From: JALZKA01 sp963734015
GTDB lineage: Bacteria; Actinomycetota; Thermoleophilia; Solirubrobacterales; 70-9
DNA: 64,000 nucleotides
Direction of reading: 5' to 3'
Assembly: GCA_963734015.1 (NCBI GenBank)
Contig: CAVTFG010000003.1
Span: 127,518-191,517, forward strand
Both the position numbers and the translations under genes were made by a program. Position 1 is the first letter of the stretch. Each line of letters begins with the position of its first letter. Under the pieces are notes generated by a model that saw only the letters and a list, made by a program, of their open reading frames with translations, made no database searches and was not told the DNA's origin. Positions 11,156 through 19,758 of this stretch are shown here, piece after piece.

Positions 11156-11647
11156 CTACGCGTGCGATCCCGCCATGCGATGCCGCGACCGCGCCACGAA
11201 CCGCGCCGTACCTCCGGCGAGCAGCACGAGCCCGGTGGCGACCAGCGCCCCGATCAGCGCGTCGCCCCAATCGAAGCCGCCCTCCGCGCTTTCAGCGGCC
11301 GGGGTCGCAACCGGCTCGACCGAGCCGACCAGCGAGTTGACGGTGCCGAACGCGTCGGTCGCCGCCGAGCCGTCCGCGCCGGCGGTGATCGCGGTCAGCG
11401 AGTTGTAATCGCTCTCGGCGCTCCCCGCGAGGTCGCCCGCGCCGGCGGTGATCGCGGTCAGCGAGTTGTAATCGCTCTCGGCGCTCCCCGCGAGGTCGCC
11501 CGCGCCGGCGGTGATCGCGGTCAGCGAGTTGTAATCGCTCTCGGCGCTCCCCGCGATCGAGTTGTCGCTTGCTGCCGCAGCGGGCGCCGCGACGAGCATG
11601 GCGATGCCGGCGACGATCCCGAGCCGGGTCCTTTTGGTGCGCTCCAT
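11156..11647 (-). CDS. Surface-anchored protein with 21-residue tandem repeats
   Basis: 163 residues: a Sec-type signal peptide (basic MERTKRTR, hydrophobic core, AAPAAAASD), three near-identical 21-residue repeats of GSAESDYNSLTAITAGAGDLA, a short variable region, then a C-terminal membrane segment (WGDALIGALVATGLVLLAGG) and a basic tail RSRHR. Exported and held in the membrane with the repeats outside is the likely arrangement. The start has a clear AAGGGAG Shine-Dalgarno. It is divergent from the giant SARP-like regulator at 11771, sharing a 123-base region with phased direct repeats. No known family is recognised; an adhesive, structural or signalling role is open. Confidence 0.8.
   Translation of the reverse strand: MERTKRTRLGIVAGIAMLVAAPAAAASDNSIAGSAESDYNSLTAITAGAGDLAGSAESDYNSLTAITAGAGDLAGSAESDYNSLTAITAGADGSAATDAFGTVNSLVGSVEPVATPAAESAEGGFDWGDALIGALVATGLVLLAGGTARFVARSRHRMAGSHA
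11375..11557. repeat. 63-bp tandem repeat, about 2.9 copies
   Basis: Period exactly 63 bp (units begin near 11381, 11444 and 11507), essentially identical at DNA level, in frame with the gene on the minus strand and encoding the 21-residue repeats. The third copy diverges after about 51 bp. Identity including silent positions indicates recent duplication, and copy number could vary. Confidence 0.95.
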
Positions 11648-11712
11648 GTTGAACTCCCTTCGCCTGAGGCCGCCTCGTGCGACCTTCGTTGGCGAGCACG
11701 ATCGCTCGGGGG

Positions 11713-11750
11713 GGTAAGCGCGGGGCCCTGAATCGGTAACGCGGCGGTAA
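11713..11750. promoter_or_regulatory. Three phased GGTAA direct repeats (candidate SARP binding site)
   Basis: GGTAA occurs at 11713, 11735 and 11746, spaced 22 and 11 bp, in the divergent region between the repeat protein and the SARP-like regulator. SARP proteins are known to bind short direct repeats spaced at one or two helical turns. The third repeat overlaps a possible -10 (TAAAGT, 11748) of the regulator gene. Confidence 0.45.
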
Positions 11751-11770
11751 AGTCGGGGTCACGAGGGGAG

Positions 11771-14700
11771 TTGCGGTTGGAGTTCCGCGTTCTGGGGCCG
11801 CTCGAGGTCCACGACAACGGTGAAGCGCTTGCGCTCGGCGGAGCGAAACAGCGAAGTCTGCTCGCGATCCTGCTCATGAACGCGAATGAGGTCGTGTCAA
11901 CGGACCGGCTGATCGATGAGCTTTGGGGCGCGGGCGCCCCGGATACCGCGGGAAAGGCGCTCCAGGGCTATGTCTCACAGCTTCGCAAGGCGTTGGAGCC
12001 CGACCGCGCCGCCGGTGCCGCCGGGCGGGTCGTGATCACGCGGTCGCCTGGCTACCTCGTGCGGGTGGACTCGGGGCAGCTCGACGTCGAGCGGTTCGTG
12101 CGCTTGGCGGCCGATGGGCGCGCGGCGCTTGCGGCGGGCGATTTCGAAATCGCGTCGGCGACCCTGCGTGAGGGCTTGGGTCTGTGGCGTGGGGCGCCGC
12201 TTGCCGAGTTCGAATACGCGCCGTTCGCGCAGCAGGAGATCGCCCGCATCAACGACCTCCGGCTCGCCGTCGTCGAGGATCAGATCCAGGCAGACCTCGA
12301 GCTGGGGGGGCACGCCGAGGCGATCGGCTCGCTTGAAAAGCTCGTGCTCGAGAACCCGCTGCGGGAGCGACCGAGGGAGCAGCTCATGCTCGCCCTCTAC
12401 CGCAGCGGGCGTCAGGCCGAGGCTCTGGATGCGTACCGGGACGCGCGCCGCACCCTCGTGGACGAGCTCGGGATCGAACCCGGGCGGAGGCTGCGAGAGC
12501 TCGAAACGGCGATCCTGGAGCAGGATCCCGCGCTCGAGGCGCCCAAGCAGGCGCGGGTGGAGACGTCTGCTGTGGCCCCGGCGATGGCGGGCGGCGGGGA
12601 AACGCAGTTCGTCGGCAGGAAGCTCGAACTCGAAAGCCTCGAGGCTGCCCTCGAGGCAGCGTCCCTGGGCCAGGGCGGGCTCCTGATGGTGGGCGGCGAA
12701 CCGGGCATCGGGAAGAGCCGTCTGGTGGCTGAGTTGAGTGAGCGCGCCCGGGCGCTTGACGCCGTGGTGCTCTGGGGCCGCTGCTGGGAAGCCGGTGGTG
12801 CGCCCGCGTACTGGCCCTGGGTCCAGGCGATTCGCGCGTACGGCCGCAGCGTGGACCGGAGCGTGCTCCGCGAGCAGCTCGCAGGCGCCGGCGGCGAGGT
12901 CGGGCAGCTCCTGCCCGAGTTCCAGGAGCTGCTGGCGGACCCACCGATCCCGGACACGCCCGACTCGGACAGCGCGCGCTTCCGCCTCTTCGAAGCGACG
13001 AGTTCGTTCCTGCAGCGCGCGGCCGATGCGCGCCCTCTCGTTCTCGTACTCGAAGACCTACACGCGGCCGACACGCCCAGCATGCTCCTTTTGCAATTTC
13101 TCGCGGGCGAGCTTCCGGCCTCGCGGCTGCTCGTGGTCGGGACGTATCGGGACATCGAAGTCACGCCCGGGCATCCCCTGTCCTCGACGCTGATCGAGCT
13201 CAACCGGCAGCCGGCCACGCGGATGCTCGCCCTCGGCGGCGTGGAGGCGGCCGACGTGTCGCGCCTGATCGCCTCGATCGCGGGCGCCGAGCCGTCCCCG
13301 ATGGTCGCCGAAGCGATCCATGCCGGCACGGGGGGGAATCCGCTCTTCATCGGCGAGTTGGTGCGTCTGTTGCTTGCGGACGGGCGGCTCGCCGAGCCGA
13401 TCGATGAGCGCGGAGTCAGGCTGGCGATTCCTCGCGGCGTGCGCGACGTGATCGGACGACGTCTCGAGCAGGTCTCCGAGGCCAGTCGCGAGCTGCTTGC
13501 TGTGGCCTCCGTGCTCGGGCGAGACTTCGAGATCGAGGCGCTGGCTCTCAGCGCATCTCAGCCGACCGAAGAGGTGCTGGCGCTCCTCGACGAGGCGATC
13601 GAGCGCGGCCTCGTTGCGGAGGAGCCGGGGACTCGGTACCGGATGCGGTTCTCCCACGTCCTGCTCCGCGACGCCCTCTACGACGGCATCGGCACCGGTC
13701 GTCGGACCCAGCTGCATCGCCGGATCGGCGAGGCGCTCGGGCGTATGTATGCCGCCGACCCCGAGCCCCACCTGGCGGAGCTCGCATACCACTACTACGA
13801 GGCGGGCCCCAGCGGCGATGCGCGGAAGGCATTCGAGTACGCCCGAGCAGCCGCACGTCGGGCCGCGCAGCAACTCGCTTACGAGGAGGCGGTCAGGCTG
13901 TATCGCCTCGCGAGCCGCGTCAAGGAGGGCGGGGCTCCGGTCGACGAGGGCGAGGCGTGCGACCTGCTGCTCGAGCTTGGCGAGGCCCACCTGCGGGCGG
14001 GAAACGCCGAGGACGCCCGCGCCACCTTCCTGGCGGCAGCCGACGCTGCGCGAGAGCTTGGCTCCTCTACCTCGCTCGCGCGGGCCGCTCTGGGCTACGG
14101 AGGCCGCTATGCGTGGATGGCCGCGCGCGAGGACATCAACATGATCCCGTTGCTCGAGGAGGCCCTTGGAGCGTTGGACGACGGGGATCAGCGACTGCGC
14201 ATCCGAGTGATGGCCCGGCTGTCGTGCGCGATTCGCGATCAGCCGTTTCGCCAGCGGCGCTTGCCGCTCAGCGCCGAAGCCGTCGAGCTTGCAAGGGGAG
14301 TTGGCGGCTTCGAGCTGGCGTACGCCCTCGATGCACGCTGCCTCGCCGTCGTCGGCCCAGATTCCGTCGAGGAGTTCGGGGCGACAGCGACCGAGGTCGT
14401 GCGGACGGGCCGGTTGACCGGCGCCACCGAGCGCGAGCTGATCGGTCACCTGTATCTCGTCATGTACGAGATCGAGAGCGCCAACTCCTCGGGCGCCCGC
14501 GAGGCGCTGGCGACCGCTCGCGAGCTCGCCGAGGCCACCCGTGAGCCCGCTCTTCGCTGGTACCCCACCTGCCTGCGCGCAGCCCTCGCGCTCTTCGAGG
14601 GCCGCTTCGACGACGCGGCCGAGCTCATCCCCCACGCCTACGAGCTGGGCCGCGAGGCACAGAGGTTCAGCCCACCGGTCGCCTACCGGCTTCAGATGCT

Positions 14701-15319
14701 GGCGCTCCACTTGGAACTCGGCGACCCGCCGTACGCGGAGGAGCCCCTCAGGGACCTCGCCGCGCAATATCCGACCTACGGAATCCTCCGCTGCGGTCTC
14801 GCGCGGTTCATGATCTCCCAGGGACGCGTGAGCGAGGCGCGTGCCCTCTTCGACGAGCTTGCTGCCGACGACTTCGCGGCGGTCTATCTCGACGAGGAGT
14901 ACATGGCTGCCACCACCCTGCTGGCCGACGTCTGCCGGGCCCTGAAGGACCAGGAGCGGGCTGAAACCCTCTACGGGTTGCTGGTGCCCCGCGGCCACCT
15001 CACCGCGTTCGGGTACCCGGAGCTCATTCTCGGTTCCACGCAGCGGCCGCTGGGCGTTCTCGCGGCGATGACCGAGTCCTGGGAAGAGGCCGAGGGCCAT
15101 TTCGTTCGGGCCGAGGAAGCTAATGCCGCGATGGGTGCCGGACCCTGGGTCGCTCACGCTCAGCACGATCATGGACGGATGCTTGCCGAACGCTCCCGGC
15201 GCGGCGATCTCACGCGGGCTCGGGATCTTCTTGCGACTGCGGCGAAGGGTTACGGCGAGCTCGGGATGACCCCGTGGCAGGAGACGGCCGAGTCCGAACG
15301 CGTCGCGATCTCGGGCTGA
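11771..15319 (+). CDS. AfsR/SARP-type transcriptional regulator with BTAD, AAA ATPase and TPR-like domains
   Basis: 1182-residue regulator. Residues 1-95 form an OmpR-like winged helix (EFRVLGPLEV, LLMNANEVVSTDRLIDELWG), 96-245 the bacterial transcriptional activator domain (ELGIEPGRRLRELE), and 275-620 an AAA/STAND ATPase with Walker A GGEPGIGKSR near residue 310 and Walker B LVLVLEDLHAAD near 422. The rest is an alpha-helical TPR-like sensor region; no C-terminal LuxR helix-turn-helix is seen. Such proteins activate secondary-metabolite or surface-protein genes, with the ATPase as a ligand-controlled switch. The TTG at 11771 follows GAGGGGAG. The obvious candidate target is the divergent repeat protein, with autoregulation through the GGTAA repeats. 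Confidence 0.92.
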   Translation: MRLEFRVLGPLEVHDNGEALALGGAKQRSLLAILLMNANEVVSTDRLIDELWGAGAPDTAGKALQGYVSQLRKALEPDRAAGAAGRVVITRSPGYLVRVDSGQLDVERFVRLAADGRAALAAGDFEIASATLREGLGLWRGAPLAEFEYAPFAQQEIARINDLRLAVVEDQIQADLELGGHAEAIGSLEKLVLENPLRERPREQLMLALYRSGRQAEALDAYRDARRTLVDELGIEPGRRLRELETAILEQDPALEAPKQARVETSAVAPAMAGGGETQFVGRKLELESLEAALEAASLGQGGLLMVGGEPGIGKSRLVAELSERARALDAVVLWGRCWEAGGAPAYWPWVQAIRAYGRSVDRSVLREQLAGAGGEVGQLLPEFQELLADPPIPDTPDSDSARFRLFEATSSFLQRAADARPLVLVLEDLHAADTPSMLLLQFLAGELPASRLLVVGTYRDIEVTPGHPLSSTLIELNRQPATRMLALGGVEAADVSRLIASIAGAEPSPMVAEAIHAGTGGNPLFIGELVRLLLADGRLAEPIDERGVRLAIPRGVRDVIGRRLEQVSEASRELLAVASVLGRDFEIEALALSASQPTEEVLALLDEAIERGLVAEEPGTRYRMRFSHVLLRDALYDGIGTGRRTQLHRRIGEALGRMYAADPEPHLAELAYHYYEAGPSGDARKAFEYARAAARRAAQQLAYEEAVRLYRLASRVKEGGAPVDEGEACDLLLELGEAHLRAGNAEDARATFLAAADAARELGSSTSLARAALGYGGRYAWMAAREDINMIPLLEEALGALDDGDQRLRIRVMARLSCAIRDQPFRQRRLPLSAEAVELARGVGGFELAYALDARCLAVVGPDSVEEFGATATEVVRTGRLTGATERELIGHLYLVMYEIESANSSGAREALATARELAEATREPALRWYPTCLRAALALFEGRFDDAAELIPHAYELGREAQRFSPPVAYRLQMLALHLELGDPPYAEEPLRDLAAQYPTYGILRCGLARFMISQGRVSEARALFDELAADDFAAVYLDEEYMAATTLLADVCRALKDQERAETLYGLLVPRGHLTAFGYPELILGSTQRPLGVLAAMTESWEEAEGHFVRAEEANAAMGAGPWVAHAQHDHGRMLAERSRRGDLTRARDLLATAAKGYGELGMTPWQETAESERVAISG

Positions 15320-15446
15320 TCAGGGTCCGGCCAGCGCCCGGATGAACTCCGCTCGGATCGGGTCGTCGCGCACGCCGATCGGGGCGACGCTTGCGACTAG
15401 GCCGTCGGCCGAGGAGGAAGCAACCCCGCATGGGAAGCTTCCGCCC

Positions 15447-16046
15447 GTGGCAGACCCGAGCGGATGGCGCCTGTGGCGCATGAAGCGCCGCTGGTACGAG
15501 CGCAACCGGACCGCGCGGCGGCGCTGGCGGATCAACCGCCACGCGGCCCGAGGCGGCTTCTACGTCCGCTATCCCGTCGAAGGCGAGCTGCTCGAGGGCC
15601 TCGACGACGGGCGTATCAGCGTGGGGGCGGGGACCCTGTTCGAGCCGGGTTGCTGGATCACCATTTCGCGTGAGGCCCGGATCGATATCGGCGCCGGCTG
15701 CTTCCTCAACCGTGGCGTGATGCTCGCGGCCAACGAGCGGATCGAGGTCGGCGACCACGTGATGTTCGCCAACGGCTGCTTCGTCGGCGACGCGGACCAC
15801 CGCTACGACGACCCTGACGTCCCGATCACCTGGCAGGGGTTCGCTACCCGCGGTCCGGTCTCGATCGGGTCGAACTGCTGGTTCGGCGTCAACTGCGTCG
15901 TGACCGGCGGAGTGACGATCGGCGACCGGGCGGTGATCGGGGCGAACTCGGTGGTCACGCGCGACATCCCGGCGGGAACGATCGCCGCCGGGGTACCGGC
16001 GCGGCCAGTTCGCGCGATCGAGTTTCGCAAGCACGATCAGGGCTGA
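15447..16046 (+). CDS. Hexapeptide-repeat (LbH) acyltransferase
   Basis: About 199 residues with a left-handed beta-helix of hexapeptide repeats (ISVGAGT, IDIGAGC, IEVGDHV, VSIGSNC, VTIGDRAVIGANSVV), ending in GTIAAGVPARPVR as in the maltose/nodulation/serine O-acetyltransferase group. These trimeric enzymes transfer acetyl groups from acetyl-CoA, often to sugars in surface polysaccharides. The N-terminus is strongly basic (RRWYERNRTARRRWR). I prefer the GTG at 15447 over the longer open frame from 15342 because the first 35 residues of the latter look non-coding. Acceptor unknown. Confidence 0.85.
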   Translation: MADPSGWRLWRMKRRWYERNRTARRRWRINRHAARGGFYVRYPVEGELLEGLDDGRISVGAGTLFEPGCWITISREARIDIGAGCFLNRGVMLAANERIEVGDHVMFANGCFVGDADHRYDDPDVPITWQGFATRGPVSIGSNCWFGVNCVVTGGVTIGDRAVIGANSVVTRDIPAGTIAAGVPARPVRAIEFRKHDQG

Positions 16047-16053
16047 GCAACCC

Positions 16054-16083
16054 TTGCCGGGGGTCCGACCCATGTATTAGGAT
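16054..16083 (+). promoter_or_regulatory. Candidate promoter TTGCCG-N18-TAGGAT
   Basis: A -35-like TTGCCG (16054) and a -10 TAGGAT (16078) with 18-base spacing; the GTG start at 16093 is nine bases beyond the -10, a leaderless arrangement. Confidence 0.55.
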
Positions 16084-16092
16084 CGCGTAAGC

Positions 16093-16629
16093 GTGTCCTT
16101 TGCAGGTGTTGATACCGCCCGCGCCAGGGCGCGGGCGGCTCTGCTGGCACTGGTCGCGGCGCTCGCGCTGCAGGCCTGTGGCGACGACGACGCGCCAATG
16201 CAGACCACCGCGCCCGCGGTCACCGGTGCCGCCGAGACCACCGACGCCGAGAAAGCGCCCGGTACCGAGGCGCCCGAGGACGAGCCGTCGGACGACCCGG
16301 TGACCGACCAGACGGCGATCTCGATCACGCTCGAGGCGGTGCTGACCGGAGATGATCCGCGCCAGGTCTGCGGCGAACTGGTGACCGAGCGTTACCTGCG
16401 CGAGGCGTACGGTGGGACGGAAGGTTGCGAGGGGGCGCAGAGCAACGCAAACCCGGCGAAGAAGGTCCGGATAAGCGGCGTGGTGGTGCAGCCGGATTCG
16501 CTGGCCCAGGCGTCGGCGGAGCCGGATGGCGGGGTCTACGACGGCGAGCGCCTGAGGGCCGTGTTGGTCTTGGACGACGGCTTCTGGAAGCTGGACTCGC
16601 TGCGCTCGAACGTCCCGGTCGGCCCCTAG
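16093..16629 (+). CDS. Putative secreted lipoprotein
   Basis: 178 residues with a lipoprotein signal peptide: Arg-rich start, hydrophobic ALLALVAALAL, lipobox LQAC at about residue 29, then an acidic GDDD. Residues 30-75 are a Thr/Pro/Glu-rich linker; the folded part (about 78-178) begins ISITLEAVLTGDDPRQVCGELVTERYLREAYGG and contains two Cys (VCGEL, GCEGA) that could form a disulfide. It resembles small NTF2-like extracytoplasmic domains, but no family assignment is firm. Probably cotranscribed with the DUF1028 gene, four bases downstream. Confidence 0.75.
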   Translation: MSFAGVDTARARARAALLALVAALALQACGDDDAPMQTTAPAVTGAAETTDAEKAPGTEAPEDEPSDDPVTDQTAISITLEAVLTGDDPRQVCGELVTERYLREAYGGTEGCEGAQSNANPAKKVRISGVVVQPDSLAQASAEPDGGVYDGERLRAVLVLDDGFWKLDSLRSNVPVGP

Positions 16630-16633
16630 GAGG

Positions 16634-17542
16634 ATGCGCCGCGGCACGTACTCGATCGTCGCCCGCGATTCGGCCACCGGCGAGCTCGGCGGGGCGGTCC
16701 AGTCGCACTGGTTCTCGGTCGGGTCGATCGTCTTGTGGGCCCGTCCCGGGATCGGCGCGATCGCGACGCAGTCGGTCGCCGAGCCGTCCTACGGCCCCAA
16801 CGGGCTCGACCTGATTGCCGCAGGAAGAACGCCCGGCCAGGCGCTCGATGAGCTGCTCGCGGACGACGCCCAAGCGCGTTTTCGCCAGCTGGGTGCGATC
16901 GCCTCGTCGGGGGACCCGGCGTCGCGGACCGGGGACGGCTGCATGCCGCACGCAGGCGACGCCCGGGGCCGGCACCACAGCGCCCAGGCGAACCTGATGG
17001 CCTCATCGGAGGTGTGGGGCGCGATGTCGGCGGCGTTCGAGGCGGCCGACGGCCCGCTGGCCCGACGGCTCCTCGCCGCCCTCCGCGCGGCTGAGGCCGC
17101 CGGGGGCGACATCCGTGGCCGCCAGTCCTCGGCGCTCGTCGTCGTCCCGGCGAGCGGCGAGCCGTGGGAGCGCGTGGTCGAGCTGCGAGTCGAGGATCAC
17201 GAGGATCCGCTCGCCGAGCTCGGTCGCCTGCTCGACGTCGCCGATGCCTACCGGCTCGCCGACGAGGGCGACGCCCATGCGGCCGCGGGGCGGCACGACG
17301 AAGCCTCGCGCCACTACGCGGAGGCCGCGGCGATGCAGCCCGGCAACCACGAGCTCCTCTTCTGGTCGGGCCTGGGGGTCGCCCAGGCGGGCGACGTAGC
17401 GGCGGGCGCCGAACGGGTTGCGAGGGCGGTCGAGTTGCAGCCCGGCTGGCACGAGGTCCTGGCCGCCCTGTCCGAGGAGATCGCTCCGGCGGCGCCGGCC
17501 GTCCGGGCTGCGCTCGGGATCGACGAAGGCTCCCCGAAATAG
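16634..17542 (+). CDS. DUF1028 family protein with C-terminal TPR-like extension
   Basis: 302 residues. Residues 1-205 match DUF1028, an Ntn-hydrolase-like fold: TYSIVARDSATGELGGAVQS, GSIVLWARPGIGAIATQS, GPNGLDLIAAGRTPGQAL, GDIRGRQSSALVVV. Residues 210-300 form TPR-like helices (DAHAAAGRHDEASRHYAEAAAM). Family members have been linked to peptidoglycan or amide hydrolysis, but the biochemical role is not established. Oddity: the ATG directly abuts an AGGAGG with no spacer, and no other start is available, so initiation may rely on coupling to the lipoprotein stop four bases upstream. Confidence 0.88.
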   Translation: MRRGTYSIVARDSATGELGGAVQSHWFSVGSIVLWARPGIGAIATQSVAEPSYGPNGLDLIAAGRTPGQALDELLADDAQARFRQLGAIASSGDPASRTGDGCMPHAGDARGRHHSAQANLMASSEVWGAMSAAFEAADGPLARRLLAALRAAEAAGGDIRGRQSSALVVVPASGEPWERVVELRVEDHEDPLAELGRLLDVADAYRLADEGDAHAAAGRHDEASRHYAEAAAMQPGNHELLFWSGLGVAQAGDVAAGAERVARAVELQPGWHEVLAALSEEIAPAAPAVRAALGIDEGSPK

Positions 17543-17570
17543 GACGAGCCGGGCGTGAGCCCGGCTCGTC
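17543..17570. terminator. Hairpin between DUF1028 and DUF378 genes
   Basis: 12-bp perfect stem (GACGAGCCGGGC) with GTGA tetraloop immediately after the DUF1028 stop, followed by a pyrimidine-rich GGTCTTCCC. It sits between convergent genes. Confidence 0.75.
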
Positions 17571-17593
17571 GGTCTTCCCTGTCTCCCCTGCGG

Positions 17594-17830
17594 TCAGACG
17601 CCGTGCGGATGCGGGCCCCGGCCGAGGTGGAATGCCTCCAGAAGCCTCGGCACCCACAAGAGGGCGGCGACCCCGATGACGACGTAGACGACGTCGGTCA
17701 GCGTCCCCGTGCCGAAGATCTCAGCGAGCACGTTGGTCTCGCCGTCGGTGATTCCGAGAATGCCCCAGTTGAGGGCGCCGATGAACATCAGCATGAGCGC
17801 AATCGGCTCGAACCTCTTGAGCATCTCCAT
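17594..17830 (-). CDS. DUF378 small membrane protein
   Basis: About 78 residues with two membrane helices: PIALMLMFIGALNWGILGIT and LTDVVYVVIGVAALLW. The pattern GALNWGxxG is the DUF378 hallmark (YuzA-like). Function unknown. Start taken at 17830 (MEMLKRFEP), preceded by GAGG; a longer frame to 17902 adds non-conserved sequence. It converges with the DUF1028 gene. Confidence 0.85.
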   Translation of the reverse strand: MEMLKRFEPIALMLMFIGALNWGILGITDGETNVLAEIFGTGTLTDVVYVVIGVAALLWVPRLLEAFHLGRGPHPHGV

Positions 17831-17918
17831 GAGTCGTACCTCACTTCTTCTACGTGTTCCGCACCATCCAAGTGCGGAAGCGCACAAGAGATACCCCTGC
17901 AAATGAGCCGGGTTACGC

Positions 17919-18854
17919 CTACGGACCCCAATCCCAATCAGCGTGCGAGAACGTCCCGCCCGGGAGGGTCTCCTGGTCGAGGTACGCGCGGAACTCCGCC
18001 AGCTCGCCGGGCTCGATCGAGTAGATGTGCTCCGGGCCGGGGAACGACCCCGAGCGCACCTCTTCGGCGTACGCGGCGACGCCGGCGACCATCTCGCGAC
18101 GGACTTCGCCGTAGCGCTTCACGAACTTCGGGGCGTGGCCCCCGAAGATCCCGAGCAGGTCGTGGAAGACCAGGACCTGGCCGTCGGTGTCGGCGCCGGC
18201 CCCGATGCCGATCACGGGGATCTCCATCCGCGGCATCAGCGCCTCGGAGACCGCCGCGGGGACGGCTTCGAACACGATCGAGAAGCAGCCCGCCGCCTGG
18301 AGTGCCAGTGCCTCCTCGGCGATCTGCGACGCGCGGCCCGCGGTGCGGCCCTGTGCCTTGTAGCCGCCAAGAGCCGTGGCCGTCTGAGGTGTCAGGCCCA
18401 CGTGCCCCATCACAGGGATCCCGGCCCGCACGATCGCCCTGGCGCGTTCCACGGAAGCGCCCCCGCGCTCGAGCTTGACCGCCTCGCAGCCGGCCTCCTT
18501 GACGAAGCGCTGCGCGTTCGCGACCGCCTGCTCGTTCGACTGCTCATAGGAGCCAAACGGCATGTCGCCGATCAGGAGCGGCGTCCGAAGCCCGCGCCGC
18601 ACCGCGGCGGCGAGCATCAGCATCTCGTCCATCCCGACGGGGATGGTGGAGTCGTAGCCGAGCACCGTCATGGCGGCCGAGTCGCCGACCAGGACCACGT
18701 CGACCCCTGCCTCCTCGGCGACCTGGGCCGAGGGGTGGTCGTACGCGGTGACCATCACGATCGGCTCGCCGTTGGCCTTCATCTCGGCCAGCTGCGGAAG
18801 CGAGACCGGCTTGCGGTCGTCTCCGGCGGGCTTGTCCTGTGGTTGGGCGCTCAT
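17919..18854 (-). CDS. panB: 3-methyl-2-oxobutanoate hydroxymethyltransferase
   Basis: 311 residues. First step of pantothenate synthesis: transfers a hydroxymethyl group from 5,10-methylene-tetrahydrofolate to alpha-ketoisovalerate, giving ketopantoate. PanB TIM-barrel motifs are clear: VMVTAYDHPSAQVAEEAGVD, LVGDSAAMTVLGYDSTIPV, GIPVMGHVGLTPQ, PVIGIGAGADTDGQVLVFHDLLG. The C-terminus extends about 40 residues beyond the barrel. Last gene of the DUF2520-panC-panB operon. Confidence 0.97.
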   Translation of the reverse strand: MSAQPQDKPAGDDRKPVSLPQLAEMKANGEPIVMVTAYDHPSAQVAEEAGVDVVLVGDSAAMTVLGYDSTIPVGMDEMLMLAAAVRRGLRTPLLIGDMPFGSYEQSNEQAVANAQRFVKEAGCEAVKLERGGASVERARAIVRAGIPVMGHVGLTPQTATALGGYKAQGRTAGRASQIAEEALALQAAGCFSIVFEAVPAAVSEALMPRMEIPVIGIGAGADTDGQVLVFHDLLGIFGGHAPKFVKRYGEVRREMVAGVAAYAEEVRSGSFPGPEHIYSIEPGELAEFRAYLDQETLPGGTFSHADWDWGP

Positions 18855-18891
18855 TGGATACCTGCTTTCGATGCGTTTGGTCTCTCTTGCC

Positions 18892-19758
18892 TCAGCCCGC
18901 GTCGCCGACCACCAAGTTGTCGATCAGGCGAGCCCTGCCGACCCGCGCGGCGACGGCCACCAGCACGGGCCGTCCGTTGAAGCTCTCCGCCGGGGTGAGG
19001 TCGTCCGCGTGGCGCGCCTCCAGGTACTCCGGCTCGATCCCGGCCTCGGCCAGCACCCGCTGCCCGGCCGCGATCGCGTCGTCCACCGACGCGCCGTCGG
19101 ACGCGGCGTCACGGACCGTCTCGAGCGCCAGCCACAACCCTGGCGCGCGCTCGCGCGCGTCCGGCGTCAGGTAGGAATTGCGCGAGCTCAGGGCGAGGCC
19201 GTCGGGCTCGCGCACCGTCGGCACCACGGCGATCTCGGACGGGAAATCCAGGTCGCGAGCCATCCGCCGGATAACGATGGCCTGCTGGGCGTCCTTCTGG
19301 CCGAAGAATGCGACGTCCGGCGTCACGAGGTTCAGCAGCTTCGCGACGACCGTCGTGACGCCGCGGAAGTGGGCTGCGCCGCGCCGGGCGGGATCGCCGT
19401 CGAGGACGTCGGCGAGGCCGTCGACCGCCACGTGGGTCGCGAAGCCGGCCGGATAGACCTCGTCCACCTCGGGCGCGAACACGATGTCGACGCCGGACTC
19501 GCCGGCGAGCTCGAGGTCGCGAACCTCGTCGCGCGGGTAGCTGTCCAGATCCTCGCCCTCGCCGAACTGGGCCGGGTTGACGAACAGGCTCATGACGACC
19601 ACGTCGCAGCGTTCGCGAGCTGCGCGGAGGAGGCTCAGGTGGCCGTCGTGGAGGGATCCCATCGTCGGCACCAGGCCGACGGTCCGGCCGTGATCGCGTG
19701 CCGCCGCGAGCAGCGCACGCAGCTCCGTCTTCGTCCCGGCGACCCTGGGCGCGCTCAT
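18892..19758 (-). CDS. panC: Pantothenate synthetase (pantoate-beta-alanine ligase)
   Basis: 288 residues; ATP-dependent condensation of pantoate and beta-alanine through a pantoyl-adenylate. Nucleotidyl-transferase signature GLVPTMGSLHDGHLSLLRAA near residue 30, VNPAQFGEGEDLDSYPRD and the ATP-binding loop of the KMSKS class at LSSRNSYL are all present. The start at 19758 overlaps the stop of the DUF2520 gene (ATGA), so translation is coupled; the longer frame from 19797 lies inside that gene. panB follows after 37 bases. Confidence 0.96.
   Translation of the reverse strand: MSAPRVAGTKTELRALLAAARDHGRTVGLVPTMGSLHDGHLSLLRAARERCDVVVMSLFVNPAQFGEGEDLDSYPRDEVRDLELAGESGVDIVFAPEVDEVYPAGFATHVAVDGLADVLDGDPARRGAAHFRGVTTVVAKLLNLVTPDVAFFGQKDAQQAIVIRRMARDLDFPSEIAVVPTVREPDGLALSSRNSYLTPDARERAPGLWLALETVRDAASDGASVDDAIAAGQRVLAEAGIEPEYLEARHADDLTPAESFNGRPVLVAVAARVGRARLIDNLVVGDAG

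Noticed and set aside
11375..11557. CRISPR-like array
   Set aside because: The repeats are directly tandem with no spacers and are in frame within a coding sequence.
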